Below, one piece after another: positions 43,005 to 52,350 of a DNA stretch of 64,000 nt. The position numbers and the translations under genes are program-made. Position 1 is the first letter of the stretch. The number at the start of each line of letters is the position of its first letter. Under the pieces are notes generated by a model. That model saw only the letters and a list, made by a program, of their open reading frames with translations, had not been told where the DNA came from and searched no databases. This stretch comes from Pseudomonas marginalis (GTDB lineage Bacteria; Pseudomonadota; Gammaproteobacteria; Pseudomonadales; Pseudomonadaceae), in contig NZ_VTFG01000001.1 in the NCBI RefSeq assembly GCF_008692035.1, forward strand, positions 3,659,501 to 3,723,500, given 5' to 3'.

Positions 43005-43441
43005 TGGCCTTGCGTTTGATCCTCGGCTTTGACTACGGCACCAAGCAGATCGGCGTAGCGGTCGGCCAGGTCATCACCGGCCAGGCCCGCGAGCTGTGCA
43101 CCCTCAAGGCCCAGAACGGCATACCGGACTGGAACCAGGTCGAAGCCCTGATCAAAGAGTGGAAGCCCGATGCCGTAGTGGTCGGCCTGCCCCTGAACAT
43201 GGACGGCACCCCCAGCGACATGTGCCTGCGCGCCGAAAAGTTCGCCCGCCGTCTTAATGGCCGCTACAACCTGCCCTTCTATACCCACGATGAACGCCTG
43301 ACCACCTTTGAAGCCAAGGGCGAGCGCCGTGACCGTGGCGGCCAGAAAGGCAGCTACCGCGACAACCCGGTGGACGCCATCGCCGCCGCCTTGCTGTTAC
43401 AGGGCTGGCTGGACGAAAACACTGCTTTATTTGAATCCTGA
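43004..43441 (+). CDS. ruvX: RuvX/YqgF family RNase H-fold nuclease
   Basis: A 145-residue protein with an RNase H fold, variously called a putative Holliday junction resolvase or an rRNA-processing nuclease. [17 protein letters not shown] contains the first catalytic Asp, [13 protein letters not shown] the second strand region, YTHDERLTT the conserved Glu and [15 protein letters not shown] the final Asp. A perfect 7-bp hairpin follows the stop. Confidence 0.93.
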   Translation: MALRLILGFDYGTKQIGVAVGQVITGQARELCTLKAQNGIPDWNQVEALIKEWKPDAVVVGLPLNMDGTPSDMCLRAEKFARRLNGRYNLPFYTHDERLTTFEAKGERRDRGGQKGSYRDNPVDAIAAALLLQGWLDENTALFES

Positions 43442-43443
43442 CT

Positions 43444-43461
43444 GACGCGGCTTGCCGCGTC
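43444..43461 (+). other. hairpin between ruvX and pyrR
   Basis: GACGCGG and CCGCGTC form a perfect stem around CTTG, two bases after the ruvX stop, followed by TTCTT. It could be a weak terminator or a leader structure of pyrR. Confidence 0.55.
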
Positions 43462-43524
43462 TTCTTACGTTTGAGCCCGGACCTTGTCGTCGCCCCCGCC
43501 GCGCAAGGCCTTGAAGGAGCCACC

Positions 43525-44031
43525 ATGAGCCTGCCAAACCCCGCCGAACTGATCCGCCAGATGGCGGTTAGCCTCAAGACGCACCTGGAACACCGTGGCA
43601 TCAGCGAACCGCGCTTTATCGGCATTCGCACCGGTGGTGTGTGGGTCGCCCAGGCGTTGCTGGACGAACTGGGCAGCGACTCACCCTTGGGTACCCTGGA
43701 CGTGTCCTTCTACCGCGACGACTTCAGCCAGAACGGCCTGCACCCGCAAGTGCGCCCGTCCGCCCTGCCGTTCGAGATTGAAGGCCAGCACCTGGTGCTG
43801 ATCGACGATGTACTGATGAGCGGCCGTACCATCCGCGCCGCCATGAATGAATTGTTCGATTACGGGCGCCCGGCCAGCATCACCCTGGTCTGCCTGCTGG
43901 ACCTGGAGGCAGGCGAACTGCCCATCAGCCCGGACGTGGTTGGCGCCACGCTGTCCCTTGAGGCCAGCCAGCGAGTAAAATTGTCCGGTCCCACGCCGCT
44001 CGAACTCGAACTGCAAGACCTTGCCCTTTAA
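43525..44031 (+). CDS. pyrR: PyrR, pyrimidine regulator / uracil phosphoribosyltransferase
   Basis: A 168-residue PRTase-fold protein. The ATG at 43525 ([13 protein letters not shown]) has GGAG upstream. [20 protein letters not shown] is the PRPP-binding motif and [20 protein letters not shown] an N-terminal motif. In Bacillus PyrR controls attenuation of the pyr operon; in Pseudomonas it sits ahead of pyrB and has been linked to its regulation. The gap to pyrB is only 24 bp. Confidence 0.94.
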   Translation: MSLPNPAELIRQMAVSLKTHLEHRGISEPRFIGIRTGGVWVAQALLDELGSDSPLGTLDVSFYRDDFSQNGLHPQVRPSALPFEIEGQHLVLIDDVLMSGRTIRAAMNELFDYGRPASITLVCLLDLEAGELPISPDVVGATLSLEASQRVKLSGPTPLELELQDLAL

Positions 44032-44055
44032 ACCGCCTTGTAAAGAGTCCCCGCG

Positions 44056-45060
44056 ATGACGCCTCTAGATGCCAAGCGCCCGCTGCAGCTCAATGCTCAG
44101 GGCCAGTTGCAACACTTCTTGTCCCTCGACGGTTTGCCCCGCGAACTGCTCACCGAAATCCTCGACACCGCCGACTCGTTCCTCGAGGTTGGCGGCCGGG
44201 CGGTGAAGAAAGTCCCGCTGCTGCGCGGCAAGACCATCTGCAACGTGTTCTTCGAGAACTCCACCCGTACACGGACCACCTTTGAACTGGCGGCCCAACG
44301 GCTGTCGGCCGACGTGATCACGCTGAACGTGTCCACCTCGTCGGCGAGCAAGGGCGAGACCCTGCTCGACACCCTGCGCAACCTGGAAGCGATGGCCGCC
44401 GACATGTTCGTGGTGCGCCACGGCGACTCCGGTGCCGCCCACTTCATTGCCGAGCACGTGTGCCCGCAGGTGGCGATCATCAACGGCGGCGACGGCCGTC
44501 ACGCCCACCCGACCCAGGGCATGCTCGACATGCTCACCATACGCCGGCACAAGGGCAGCTTTGAAAACCTCTCGGTGGCCATCGTCGGCGACATCCTGCA
44601 CTCGCGGGTGGCACGCTCGAACATGCTGGCCCTGAAAACCCTGGGTTGCCCGGACATCCGCGTGATCGCACCGAAAACCCTGCTGCCCATCGGCATCGAG
44701 CAATACGGCGTGAAGGTCTACACCGACATGACCGAAGGCCTCAAGGATGTGGACGTGGTGATCATGCTGCGCCTGCAACGCGAACGCATGTCGGGTGGCC
44801 TGCTGCCGAGCGAAGGCGAGTTCTACCGTCTGTTCGGCCTGACCACCGCACGCCTGGCCGGCGCCAAGCCGGACGCCATCGTGATGCACCCGGGGCCGAT
44901 CAACCGAGGCGTGGAGATTGAGTCGGCGGTGGCCGACGGCAGCCAGTCGGTGATTCTCAACCAGGTCACGTATGGCATCGCCGTGCGCATGGCGGTGTTG
45001 TCCATGGCCATGAGCGGACAAACCGCGCAACGTCAATTCGAGCAGGAGAAGGCCCAGTGA
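44056..45060 (+). CDS. pyrB: aspartate carbamoyltransferase catalytic subunit
   Basis: A 334-residue ATCase catalytic chain for the first committed step of pyrimidine synthesis. [19 protein letters not shown] contains the carbamoyl-phosphate STRT motif, [14 protein letters not shown] and [15 protein letters not shown] follow, and [14 protein letters not shown] and [12 protein letters not shown] complete the aspartate site. The extended N-terminus (about 20 residues before the first helix) is typical of Pseudomonas enzymes, where nucleotides act on PyrB itself and PyrB assembles with inactive PyrC'. It overlaps that gene by 4 bp. Confidence 0.97.
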   Translation: MTPLDAKRPLQLNAQGQLQHFLSLDGLPRELLTEILDTADSFLEVGGRAVKKVPLLRGKTICNVFFENSTRTRTTFELAAQRLSADVITLNVSTSSASKGETLLDTLRNLEAMAADMFVVRHGDSGAAHFIAEHVCPQVAIINGGDGRHAHPTQGMLDMLTIRRHKGSFENLSVAIVGDILHSRVARSNMLALKTLGCPDIRVIAPKTLLPIGIEQYGVKVYTDMTEGLKDVDVVIMLRLQRERMSGGLLPSEGEFYRLFGLTTARLAGAKPDAIVMHPGPINRGVEIESAVADGSQSVILNQVTYGIAVRMAVLSMAMSGQTAQRQFEQEKAQ

Positions 45061-46328
45061 AGCTCAGCATTCTCGGCGCCCGAGTCATCGATCCGGCCAG
45101 TGGCCTGGATCACGTTACCGATCTGCACCTGGAGGCCGGCCGGATCATCGCCATCGGTGCCGCGCCCGGTGCTTTCAGCCCCAGCGAGACCATCGACGCC
45201 AAAGGCCTGGTGGCCGCGCCCGGCCTGGTGGACCTGAACGTAGCCCTGCGCGAGCCGGGCTTCAGCCGCAAAGGCAATATCACCAGCGAGACCCGCGCGG
45301 CCGCAGCCGGTGGCGTCACCAGCCTGTGCTGCCCACCGCACACCAAGCCGGTGCTCGACACGTCGGCCGTGACCGAGCTGATCCTCGACCGTGCCCGTGA
45401 AGCCGGCAATTGCAAAGTGTTCCCCATCGGCGCCCTGAGCAAAGGCCTGGAAGGCGAACAACTCGCCGAACTGATCGCCCTGCGCGATGCCGGTTGCGTG
45501 GCGTTCGGCAACGGCCTGGAGAGTTTCCGCAGCACCCGCACCCTGTGCCGCGCCCTGGAATACGCGGCCACCTTCGACTTGACGGTGATCTTCCACTCCC
45601 AGGACCGCGACCTGGCCGAAGGCGGCCTGGCCCATGAAGGTGCGGTCGCCAGCTTCCTCGGCTTGCCGGGCATTCCGGAAACCGCTGAAACCGTAGCCCT
45701 GGCCCGTGACCTGCTGCTGGTGGAACAAAGCGGCGTGCGTGCGCACTTCAGCCAGTTGACCAGTGCCCGGGGCGTGGCCCTGATCGCCCAGGCCCAGGCC
45801 CGTGGCCTGCCGGTGACGGCAGACGTGGCGTTGTATCAGTTGCTGCTGACGGATGAGGCGCTGATTGACTTCTCCAGCCTTTACCACGTGCAACCGCCGC
45901 TGCGCACACTGGCCGATCGTGACGGTTTGCGTGCGGCAGTCAAATCCGGTGTGATCTCGGCGATTTCCAGCCACCACCAGCCCCATGAGCGCGATGCCAA
46001 GCTGGCGCCGTTCGGCGCGACGGAGCCGGGCATCAGCAGCGTGGAGCTGTTGCTGCCGCTGGCGATGACGTTGGTGGAAGACGGTTTGCTGGACCTGCCG
46101 ACACTGCTGGCGCGCCTGAGCGCAGGCCCGGCCGAGGCCTTGCGCCTGCCGGCGGGCAAGCTGGCGGTGGGGTCGGCGGCGGATCTGGTGCTGTTTGACC
46201 CGGCCGGCTCCACGGTTGCGGGCGAGCACTGGCTGTCCAAGGGTGAGAACTGCCCGTTCATCGGCCATAGCCTGCCGGCGAGCGTGCGCTACACCTTGGT
46301 GGATGGGCGCATCAGCTACCAGGCTTGA
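45057..46328 (+). CDS. pyrC': PyrC', non-catalytic dihydroorotase-like partner of ATCase
   Basis: A 423-residue dihydroorotase homologue. The N-terminal metal motif of active enzymes (DxHxHxR) reads [11 protein letters not shown] here: the two zinc histidines are replaced by Asn61 and Ala63. Other parts of the amidohydrolase barrel remain ([30 protein letters not shown]). This is the signature of the Pseudomonas pyrC' product, which supports the dodecameric ATCase with PyrB rather than hydrolysing dihydroorotate. ATG overlaps the pyrB stop (ATGA), giving equimolar synthesis. Confidence 0.92.
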   Translation: MKLSILGARVIDPASGLDHVTDLHLEAGRIIAIGAAPGAFSPSETIDAKGLVAAPGLVDLNVALREPGFSRKGNITSETRAAAAGGVTSLCCPPHTKPVLDTSAVTELILDRAREAGNCKVFPIGALSKGLEGEQLAELIALRDAGCVAFGNGLESFRSTRTLCRALEYAATFDLTVIFHSQDRDLAEGGLAHEGAVASFLGLPGIPETAETVALARDLLLVEQSGVRAHFSQLTSARGVALIAQAQARGLPVTADVALYQLLLTDEALIDFSSLYHVQPPLRTLADRDGLRAAVKSGVISAISSHHQPHERDAKLAPFGATEPGISSVELLLPLAMTLVEDGLLDLPTLLARLSAGPAEALRLPAGKLAVGSAADLVLFDPAGSTVAGEHWLSKGENCPFIGHSLPASVRYTLVDGRISYQA

Positions 46329-46339
46329 GCCATTAAAAA

Positions 46340-46369
46340 CTGTAGGAGCGAGCTTGCTCGCTTCTACAG
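46340..46369. repeat. REP hairpin (GAGCGAGCTTGCTCGC family) after pyrC'
   Basis: CTGTAGGAGCGAGC and GCTCGCTTCTACAG are 14-bp arms (one wobble) around TT. It lies between the convergent pyrC' and TM2-protein genes and could end either transcript. Confidence 0.85.
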
Positions 46370-46381
46370 GTTATTTATGAT

Positions 46382-46810
46382 CTACCGGCCGCCGTTGCGC
46401 TCGGCATTGCGGATCGAAACCTGGGTATTCAAGGTCCAGAAGTCATACAGCACCCCCACCAGGAACAAGCCGCCGGTCAGCAGGTAGATCAGGCCGGTGA
46501 TCCATTTGCCCTGGTACATGCGGTGCACGCCGAACACCCCCAGGAACGCCAACAGAATCCACGCCACGTTGTATTCGATTGGCCCAGCGGTAAAACGCAG
46601 GTCCGCTTCACGGTCCATGGCCGGAATCAGGAACAGGTCGATCAGCCAGCCGATCCCCAGCAAGCCGAGGGTGAAAAACCAGATCGTTCCAGTGACCGGT
46701 TTGCCGTAATAGAAACGATGGGCCCCGGTAAACCCGAAAATCCAGAGCAGGTAACCGATCACCTTGCTGTGGGTGTCTTGCTGCGGACCAACCTGTTGAT
46801 AGGTGTTCAT
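46382..46810 (-). CDS. TM2 domain-containing membrane protein
   Basis: A 142-residue protein with two copies of the TM2-type hairpin. The first half has GYLLWIFGFTGAHRFYYGKP followed by a hydrophobic helix (TIWFFTLGLLGIGWLIDLF); the second half repeats the pattern with LLAFLGVFGVHRMYQGKWIT and GLIYLLTGGLFLVGVLYDF. The G-xHRFY/HRMY motifs are characteristic. Function in bacteria is unknown. It is transcribed toward the REP hairpin. Confidence 0.85.
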   Translation of the reverse strand: MNTYQQVGPQQDTHSKVIGYLLWIFGFTGAHRFYYGKPVTGTIWFFTLGLLGIGWLIDLFLIPAMDREADLRFTAGPIEYNVAWILLAFLGVFGVHRMYQGKWITGLIYLLTGGLFLVGVLYDFWTLNTQVSIRNAERNGGR

Positions 46811-46942
46811 GGCGTACCTCTTTTGCTTCGATAGATAAATTTTTTCACTTTCTTTGTGACTTTTTTACAGGCGCCCGACGTACGGCAAATGGTATCTTCC
46901 CTCCCCTGAAAGCCTTATGCCACCTGACTTGTGTAGGACAAT

Positions 46943-46964
46943 CGCGGCGAATCGTCGCGTTTTT
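46943..46964 (+). terminator. intrinsic-terminator-like hairpin without an obvious gene upstream
   Basis: CGCGGCG and CGTCGCG (one wobble) pair around AAT and are followed by five T residues on the plus strand. The nearest plus-strand gene starts 97 bp further on, and the gene to the left is on the minus strand, so this may end a small RNA or attenuate the peptidase transcript. Confidence 0.55.
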
Positions 46965-47060
46965 CCTGAGTTTGACCCCAAGGTTCAGTCGACAAACGGC
47001 CTGAGAACGACACAAAAAGCTGTTATAAAGTTGCGCGCAAACCCATAAGAGCCACGCCTG

Positions 47061-47696
47061 ATGCGACCATTTTTAAAGACATGGCTAACCATTTGCCTAT
47101 TAATGCCACTGGCCGCCCACGCCACCAATCGTGAGCAACGACTTCCGAACGTCAACGGTTTCACCCCTAAAGTCCACAGCGCGCCCAGCACTGCCAAATC
47201 GGCAAAGCCAACCGTCAGCCGCCCGACTCAACTGAGCAAGGCCCACGGTAAAGCAGTTCCAGGCCTGATGGCAGTCAACACCAGGCAAAGCAGCACCGTC
47301 CTCAGCCGCGCCGTAAACGTGCTCGGTACGCCTTATCGTTGGGGCGGCAGCAGCCCAAGTAAAGGGTTTGACTGCAGCGGCCTGGTGAAATATGCGTTTA
47401 ACGACGTAGCGGCCGTGGATCTGCCGCGCACCTCCAACGCCATGGCCGCCGGTCATGGGCAGAAGGTTGAGCGCAAGGACCTGAAACCGGGTGACCTGTT
47501 GTTCTTCAAACTGAAGAGCCGCCAGGTGAACCACGTAGCCATCTACCTGGGCAACGACCGCTTCATCCACGCACCGCGTCGTGGCAAGTCGGTCAGCATC
47601 GACACGCTGAAAAAGCCGTTCTGGGACAAGAACTACGTGATTGCCAAGCGGGTTCTGCCGAAAGAGCAGAACACCTTGCGGGTAGTACAACGCTGA
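47061..47696 (+). CDS. secreted C40 (NlpC/P60) peptidase
   Basis: A 211-residue cell-wall hydrolase. A signal peptide covers residues 1-21 (WLTICLLMPLAAHATN). A linker of about 55 residues with Ser, Pro and Lys leads to the NlpC/P60 domain: WGGSSPSKGFDCSGLVKYAF has the catalytic Cys105, VNHVAIYLG the His158 and RFIHAPRRG a third polar residue, His170. Such enzymes cleave D-Glu-to-meso-diaminopimelate bonds in stem peptides. It lies between the TM2 gene and pilT, in the position where pilU could have been expected beside pilT. Confidence 0.9.
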   Translation: MRPFLKTWLTICLLMPLAAHATNREQRLPNVNGFTPKVHSAPSTAKSAKPTVSRPTQLSKAHGKAVPGLMAVNTRQSSTVLSRAVNVLGTPYRWGGSSPSKGFDCSGLVKYAFNDVAAVDLPRTSNAMAAGHGQKVERKDLKPGDLLFFKLKSRQVNHVAIYLGNDRFIHAPRRGKSVSIDTLKKPFWDKNYVIAKRVLPKEQNTLRVVQR

Positions 47697-47721
47697 TCTG
47701 AAGCTGGAATGCAGTAGTACA

Positions 47722-47809
47722 TGTGGGAGGGGGCTTGCTCCCGATAGCAGTGGGCCAGGTACAGATAAGCTGACTGATCCACCGCTATCGGGGCAAGCCC
47801 CCTCCCACA
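47722..47809. repeat. REPIN (GTGGGAGGGGGC family)
   Basis: Left arm 47722-47745 (with one change, GCTCCCGAT) and right arm 47787-47809 surround a spacer AGCAGTGGGCCAG...CTGATCCACCGCT that continues the pairing. It separates convergent peptidase and pilT genes. Confidence 0.9.
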
Positions 47810-47834
47810 TTTGATGTGTGTCGTTCACAACCCC

Positions 47835-48869
47835 TCAGATATCCCCAGGCACCCTCGCCTTCTCCCGCGCCTCTTCCCGGCTGATCACGCCTTCCGTGAC
47901 CAACGCCTTCAAGCTCATATCCAGCGTTTTCATACCCAGCGCACCGCCGGTCTGAATCGCCGAGACGATCTGCGCCACCTTGTCCTCGCGGATCAAGTTA
48001 CGAATAGCCGGCGTGCCCAGCATGATTTCATGGGCCGCCACCCGCCCGCCGCCAACCTTCTTGACCAGCACCTGGGACACTACCGCCTGCAACGATTCCG
48101 ACAGCATCGAGCGGACCATGGCCTTTTCCCCCGCCGGGAACACGTCCACCAGCCTGTCCACGGTCTTTGCCGCCGAGGTGGTGTGCAGGGTGCCAAATAC
48201 CAGATGCCCGGTCTCAGCCGCCGTCAGGGCCAGGCGGATGGTTTCCAGGTCGCGCAGTTCGCCCACCAGGATCACATCAGGGTCTTCGCGCAGCGCCGAA
48301 CGCAAGGCCAGCGAGAAACTGTGGGTGTCGCGATGCACCTGGCGCTGGTTGATCAGGGCGGTTTTCGGCGTGTGGATAAACTCGATGGGGTCTTCCAGCG
48401 TGAGGATGTGCTGGCGCCGATGCTGGTTGAGGTAATCGATCATCGCCGCCAGGGTAGTGGACTTGCCGGAGCCGGTGGGGCCCGTCACCAGCACCAGGCC
48501 GCGCGCAAGCTGGGCGATACGCTGGAACACTTCCCCCAGGCCGAGGTTTTCCAGGCTCTGGACCTCGGCCGGGATGGTGCGAAACACCGCGCCCATGCCG
48601 CGATCCTGCTGGAATACGTTCGCCCGGAACCGCGCCACGCCCGGCAACTCGAAGGCAAAATCCGTTTCAAGAGATGTTTCGAAATCCTTTTGTTGGTAGC
48701 GGTTGAGCAACGGGCTCAATAAATCCGCTACTTGCGGGGGTGAAAGCACCGGCCAATCCAACGGCCAGACCTCACCATCAATACGCAGCATGGGCGCCAT
48801 ACCGGCCGACAGATGCAGGTCGGAAGCGCCGCGACGCACGCCGGCCTCCAGTAATTCAGTGATATCCAT
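47835..48869 (-). CDS. pilT: PilT, type IV pilus retraction ATPase
   Basis: A 344-residue hexameric ATPase that powers pilus retraction. The ATG at 48869 (MDITELLEAGVRRGASDLHL) is the family start; codons upstream overlap the yggS control region. Walker A is GPTGSGKSTTLAAM, the Asp box SALREDPDVILVGELRD, Walker B/His box AETGHLVFGTLHTTSAAKT, and GTPAIRNLIRE is the AIRNLIRE motif specific to PilT. It is divergent from yggS by 57 bp, as in P. aeruginosa, but no pilU follows. Confidence 0.95.
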   Translation of the reverse strand: MDITELLEAGVRRGASDLHLSAGMAPMLRIDGEVWPLDWPVLSPPQVADLLSPLLNRYQQKDFETSLETDFAFELPGVARFRANVFQQDRGMGAVFRTIPAEVQSLENLGLGEVFQRIAQLARGLVLVTGPTGSGKSTTLAAMIDYLNQHRRQHILTLEDPIEFIHTPKTALINQRQVHRDTHSFSLALRSALREDPDVILVGELRDLETIRLALTAAETGHLVFGTLHTTSAAKTVDRLVDVFPAGEKAMVRSMLSESLQAVVSQVLVKKVGGGRVAAHEIMLGTPAIRNLIREDKVAQIVSAIQTGGALGMKTLDMSLKALVTEGVISREEAREKARVPGDI

Positions 48870-48926
48870 AGGGCTTTCCATTTCCAGTAGAATGCCGCGG
48901 ACTCCATATCCACGGGCGCATCTTGA

Positions 48927-49613
48927 ATGTCGACGATAGCAGACAACATCGGCCAGGTTAGCCAGCGCATCCGCGCCGCAGCCGACGCCGTGCAACGTGA
49001 CGCAAACAGTATCCACCTGCTGGCCGTGAGCAAGACCAAACCTGCCCAAGCCGTGCGTGAAGCCTATGCCGCCGGGGTGCGTGATTTTGGCGAAAACTAC
49101 CTGCAGGAAGCCCTGGGCAAGCAGGCCGAATTAACCGACCTGCCCTTGAGTTGGCACTTCATCGGCCCCATTCAATCGAACAAGACTCGCGCCATCGCCG
49201 AGAATTTCGCCTGGGTGCATTCCGTGGACCGTCTCAAAATTGCACAACGCCTGTCCGAGCAACGCCCGGCCGACCTGCCACCGCTGAATATCTGCATCCA
49301 GGTCAATGTCAGTGGCGAGGCCAGCAAGTCCGGCTGCACCTCCGCCGACCTGCCGGCGCTGGCCAACGCCATCAGCGCCCTGCCGCGCTTGAAGCTGCGG
49401 GGCCTGATGGCGATTCCCGAGCCGACGGACGATCGGGCCGAACAAGACGCCGCGTTTTCCAGCGTGCGCGACCTGCAAAACAGCCTGAACCTGCCGCTCG
49501 ACACACTTTCCATGGGCATGAGCCACGACCTTGAGTCGGCCATCGCCCAGGGCGCCACCTGGGTGCGGATCGGTACCGCCCTGTTTGGCGCCCGCGACTA
49601 CGGCCAGCCATGA
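48927..49613 (+). CDS. yggS: YggS family PLP-homeostasis protein
   Basis: A 228-residue PLP-binding protein (PLPBP family) with a single alanine-racemase-like barrel. LLAVSKTKPAQAVREAY carries the PLP lysine, FGENYLQEAL and WHFIGPIQSNKTRAI are the conserved motifs, and LSMGMSHDLESAIAQGATWV the C-terminal phosphate-binding part. It buffers PLP and affects amino-acid pools; no catalytic activity is known. It starts the yggS-proC-yggT unit. Confidence 0.95.
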   Translation: MSTIADNIGQVSQRIRAAADAVQRDANSIHLLAVSKTKPAQAVREAYAAGVRDFGENYLQEALGKQAELTDLPLSWHFIGPIQSNKTRAIAENFAWVHSVDRLKIAQRLSEQRPADLPPLNICIQVNVSGEASKSGCTSADLPALANAISALPRLKLRGLMAIPEPTDDRAEQDAAFSSVRDLQNSLNLPLDTLSMGMSHDLESAIAQGATWVRIGTALFGARDYGQP

Positions 49614-49646
49614 AATGGCTGACATCCATCTAAGTAAGGACCTGTC

Positions 49647-50465
49647 ATGAGCAACACGCGTATTGCCTTTATCGGCGCCGGCAACATGGCGGCCAGCCTG
49701 ATCGGCGGCCTGCGGGCCAAGGGCCTGGAAGCGGCGCAGATCCGCGCCAGCGATCCGGGCGCCGAGACCCGTGCCCGCGTCAGCGCCGAGCACGGTATCG
49801 AAACCTTCGCCGATAACGCCGAAGCCATCCAAGGTGTCGATGTGATCGTGCTGGCGGTCAAGCCACAGGCCATGAAGGCCGTGTGCGAAAGCCTGCGCCC
49901 AAGCCTGCAGCCGCACCAACTGGTGGTGTCGATCGCCGCCGGCATCACCTGCGCCAGCATGAACAACTGGCTCGGCGCGCAACCGATCGTGCGTTGCATG
50001 CCCAACACCCCGGCGCTGCTGCGCCAGGGTGTGAGCGGTTTGTACGCCACCCACGAGGTGACCGCCGAGCAACGTGACCAGGCCCAGGAACTGCTGTCCG
50101 CCGTGGGCATCGCCCTGTGGCTGGAACAGGAGCAGCAACTGGACGCGGTCACCGCCGTGTCGGGCAGCGGCCCGGCTTACTTCTTCCTGCTGATCGAGGC
50201 CATGACCGCCGCCGGCGTGAAACTGGGCCTGCCGCAGCAAGTCGCCGAGCAACTGGCCGAGCAAACCGCCCTGGGCGCCGCGAAAATGGCTGTCTCCAGT
50301 GAGGTGGACGCTGCCGAGTTGCGCCGCCGCGTCACTTCCCCCGGCGGCACGACGCAGGCTGCCATCGAATCGTTCCAGGCCGGGGGCTTTGAAGCCCTGG
50401 TGGAAAAAGCACTGGGTGCCGCAGCACATCGGTCGGCTGAAATGGCCGAGCAGCTGGGCAAATAG
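49647..50465 (+). CDS. proC: pyrroline-5-carboxylate reductase
   Basis: A 272-residue NAD(P)H-dependent enzyme for the last step of proline synthesis. IAFIGAGNMAASLIGGLRAK is the dinucleotide-binding motif, AVKPQAMKAVCE follows, and AVSGSGPAYFFLLIEAMTAA with VTSPGGTTQAAIESF form the dimer and substrate site. It begins 33 bp after yggS. Confidence 0.96.
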   Translation: MSNTRIAFIGAGNMAASLIGGLRAKGLEAAQIRASDPGAETRARVSAEHGIETFADNAEAIQGVDVIVLAVKPQAMKAVCESLRPSLQPHQLVVSIAAGITCASMNNWLGAQPIVRCMPNTPALLRQGVSGLYATHEVTAEQRDQAQELLSAVGIALWLEQEQQLDAVTAVSGSGPAYFFLLIEAMTAAGVKLGLPQQVAEQLAEQTALGAAKMAVSSEVDAAELRRRVTSPGGTTQAAIESFQAGGFEALVEKALGAAAHRSAEMAEQLGK

Positions 50466-50487
50466 TCGTCCCCCTACGAAGGAATAA

Positions 50488-51078
50488 ATGATGCTTGGAC
50501 TCAATGACGCCGTCATCTTCATCATCCAGACCTTGGGCAGCCTGTACCTGCTGATCGTGCTGATGCGTTTTATCCTGCAACTGGTGCGGGCGAACTTCTA
50601 CAACCCGCTGTGCCAATTCGTGGTGAAGGCCACCCAACCGCTGCTCAAGCCCCTGCGCCGGGTGGTCCCGAGCATGTTCGGCCTGGACATGTCGTCGCTG
50701 GTGCTGGCGCTGCTGCTGCAGATCCTGCTGTTCGCGCTGGTCCTGATGCTCAAGGGCTACCTGCCTTACACCGTGCTGCTGTTGCCGTGGGCACTGATCG
50801 GGATCTTCTCGTTGTTTTTGAAGATCATCTTCTGGTCGATGATCATCAGCGTGATCCTGTCCTGGGTCGCGCCGGGTAGCCGCAGCCCAGGTGCCGAGCT
50901 GGTGTCTCAGATCACCGAGCCGGTGCTCGCGCCGTTCCGCCGCTGGGTGCCCAACCTGGGCGGCCTGGATATTTCGCCGATCTTCGCGTTTATCGCGATC
51001 CAGCTGATACAAGGCTGGGGCATCCCGTACCTGGCTGACTTCGCGAACATGCCGAAGGAACTGTTCGGACTGATCTGA
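50488..51078 (+). CDS. yggT: YggT family membrane protein
   Basis: A 196-residue membrane protein with two YggT repeats. Each repeat has a hydrophobic helix pair around the motif LRFxxQLVRxNFYNPLCQFV (first half) and SWVAPGSRSPGAELVSQITE (second half), followed by PLRRVVPSM and PFRRWVPNLGGLDISP respectively. Its role is uncertain; relatives have been tied to osmotic stress or cell division. Two ATGs in tandem leave the start ambiguous by one codon. Confidence 0.92.
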   Translation: MMLGLNDAVIFIIQTLGSLYLLIVLMRFILQLVRANFYNPLCQFVVKATQPLLKPLRRVVPSMFGLDMSSLVLALLLQILLFALVLMLKGYLPYTVLLLPWALIGIFSLFLKIIFWSMIISVILSWVAPGSRSPGAELVSQITEPVLAPFRRWVPNLGGLDISPIFAFIAIQLIQGWGIPYLADFANMPKELFGLI

Positions 51079-51095
51079 CAGGCAGAGCAAATGCA

Positions 51096-51136
51096 GGAGG
51101 GGCGGGGCGACGATTCGACTTGCCCCTCCCACATTT
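51096..51136. repeat. degenerate REP pair between yggT and metX
   Basis: GGAGGGGCGGGGC and TTGCCCCTCCCACATTT are decayed inverted REP arms around a short spacer, recognisable mainly in the right arm. Confidence 0.6.
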
Positions 51137-51145
51137 GGCCTTTGC

Positions 51146-51174
51146 TTGCCGCTGGGTGCATCGGTCTTTAGACT
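51146..51174 (+). promoter_or_regulatory. candidate sigma-70 promoter for metX-metW
   Basis: TTGCCG (51146-51151) and TAGACT (51169-51174) are exactly 17 bp apart; transcription would start about 25 bp before the metX ATG. Consensus match is moderate. Confidence 0.4.
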
Positions 51175-51203
51175 TACGCCTCATTTAAACGAGAGCAGGG
51201 TCG

Positions 51204-52343
51204 ATGCCAACTGCCTTCCCCCCCGATTCTGTTGGACTGGTCGTGCCCCAAGTGGCGCACTTCAGCGAACCACTGGCCCTGGCCTGCGGCCGTTCGTTGC
51301 CCGCCTACGACCTGATCTATGAAACCTACGGCCAACTGAACGCCACGGCGAGCAACGCCGTGCTGATCTGCCACGCCCTCTCCGGCCATCATCACGCCGC
51401 TGGCTTCCACAGCGTTGACGAGCGCAAGCCTGGCTGGTGGGACAGTTGCATCGGCCCCGGCAAGCCCATCGACACCAACAAGTTCTTTGTCGTCAGCCTG
51501 AACAACCTCGGCGGCTGCAACGGTTCCACCGGCCCCAGCAGCCTCAACCCGGAAACCGGCAGGCCGTTCGGCGCCGACTTCCCGGTACTCACCGTGGAAG
51601 ACTGGGTGCACAGCCAGGCGCGCCTCGCCGACCTGCTGGATATCCGACAATGGGCCGCCGTGATCGGCGGCAGCCTGGGCGGCATGCAGGCCCTGCAATG
51701 GACCATCACGTATCCGGATCGCGTGCGCCATTGCCTGGCCATCGCCTCGGCACCAAAATTGTCGGCGCAGAACATCGCCTTCAACGAAGTAGCACGCCAG
51801 GCCATCCTCACCGACCCCGAGTTCCACGGCGGTTCGTTCCAGGAAGCCGGTGTGATCCCCAAGCGCGGCTTGATGCTGGCGCGAATGGTCGGACACATCA
51901 CCTACCTGTCCGATGACTCCATGGGCGAGAAATTCGGCCGTGGCCTCAAGAGCGAGAAGCTCAACTACGACTTCCACAGCGTCGAGTTCCAGGTGGAAAG
52001 CTACCTGCGTTATCAGGGCGAGGAGTTCTCCGGGCGTTTCGACGCCAACACCTACCTGCTGATGACCAAGGCCCTGGACTACTTCGACCCGGCAGCCAAC
52101 CACGACGATGACCTGGCGAAAACCTTCGAGGGCGCCACGGCGAAGTTCTGCGTCATGTCGTTCACCACCGACTGGCGCTTCTCGCCGGCCCGCTCCCGAG
52201 AGCTGGTGGATGCGCTGATGGCGGCCAAGAAAGACGTCTGCTACCTGGAGATCGATGCACCGCAAGGCCATGACGCCTTCCTGATTCCGATCCCGCGCTA
52301 CCTCCAGGCTTTCAGCAACTACATGAACCGCATTACTTTGTGA
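51204..52343 (+). CDS. metX: homoserine O-acyltransferase (O-succinyltransferase in Pseudomonas)
   Basis: A 379-residue alpha/beta-hydrolase-fold enzyme that activates homoserine for methionine synthesis. [17 protein letters not shown] lies near the N-terminus, the nucleophile elbow is [13 protein letters not shown], and [19 protein letters not shown] and PQGHDAFL give the catalytic Asp and His. Pseudomonas MetX enzymes use succinyl-CoA although they belong to the acetyltransferase fold; that choice is family knowledge, not seen here. It is followed 7 bp later by metW. Confidence 0.95.
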   Translation: MPTAFPPDSVGLVVPQVAHFSEPLALACGRSLPAYDLIYETYGQLNATASNAVLICHALSGHHHAAGFHSVDERKPGWWDSCIGPGKPIDTNKFFVVSLNNLGGCNGSTGPSSLNPETGRPFGADFPVLTVEDWVHSQARLADLLDIRQWAAVIGGSLGGMQALQWTITYPDRVRHCLAIASAPKLSAQNIAFNEVARQAILTDPEFHGGSFQEAGVIPKRGLMLARMVGHITYLSDDSMGEKFGRGLKSEKLNYDFHSVEFQVESYLRYQGEEFSGRFDANTYLLMTKALDYFDPAANHDDDLAKTFEGATAKFCVMSFTTDWRFSPARSRELVDALMAAKKDVCYLEIDAPQGHDAFLIPIPRYLQAFSNYMNRITL

Positions 52344-52350
52344 GAACGCC

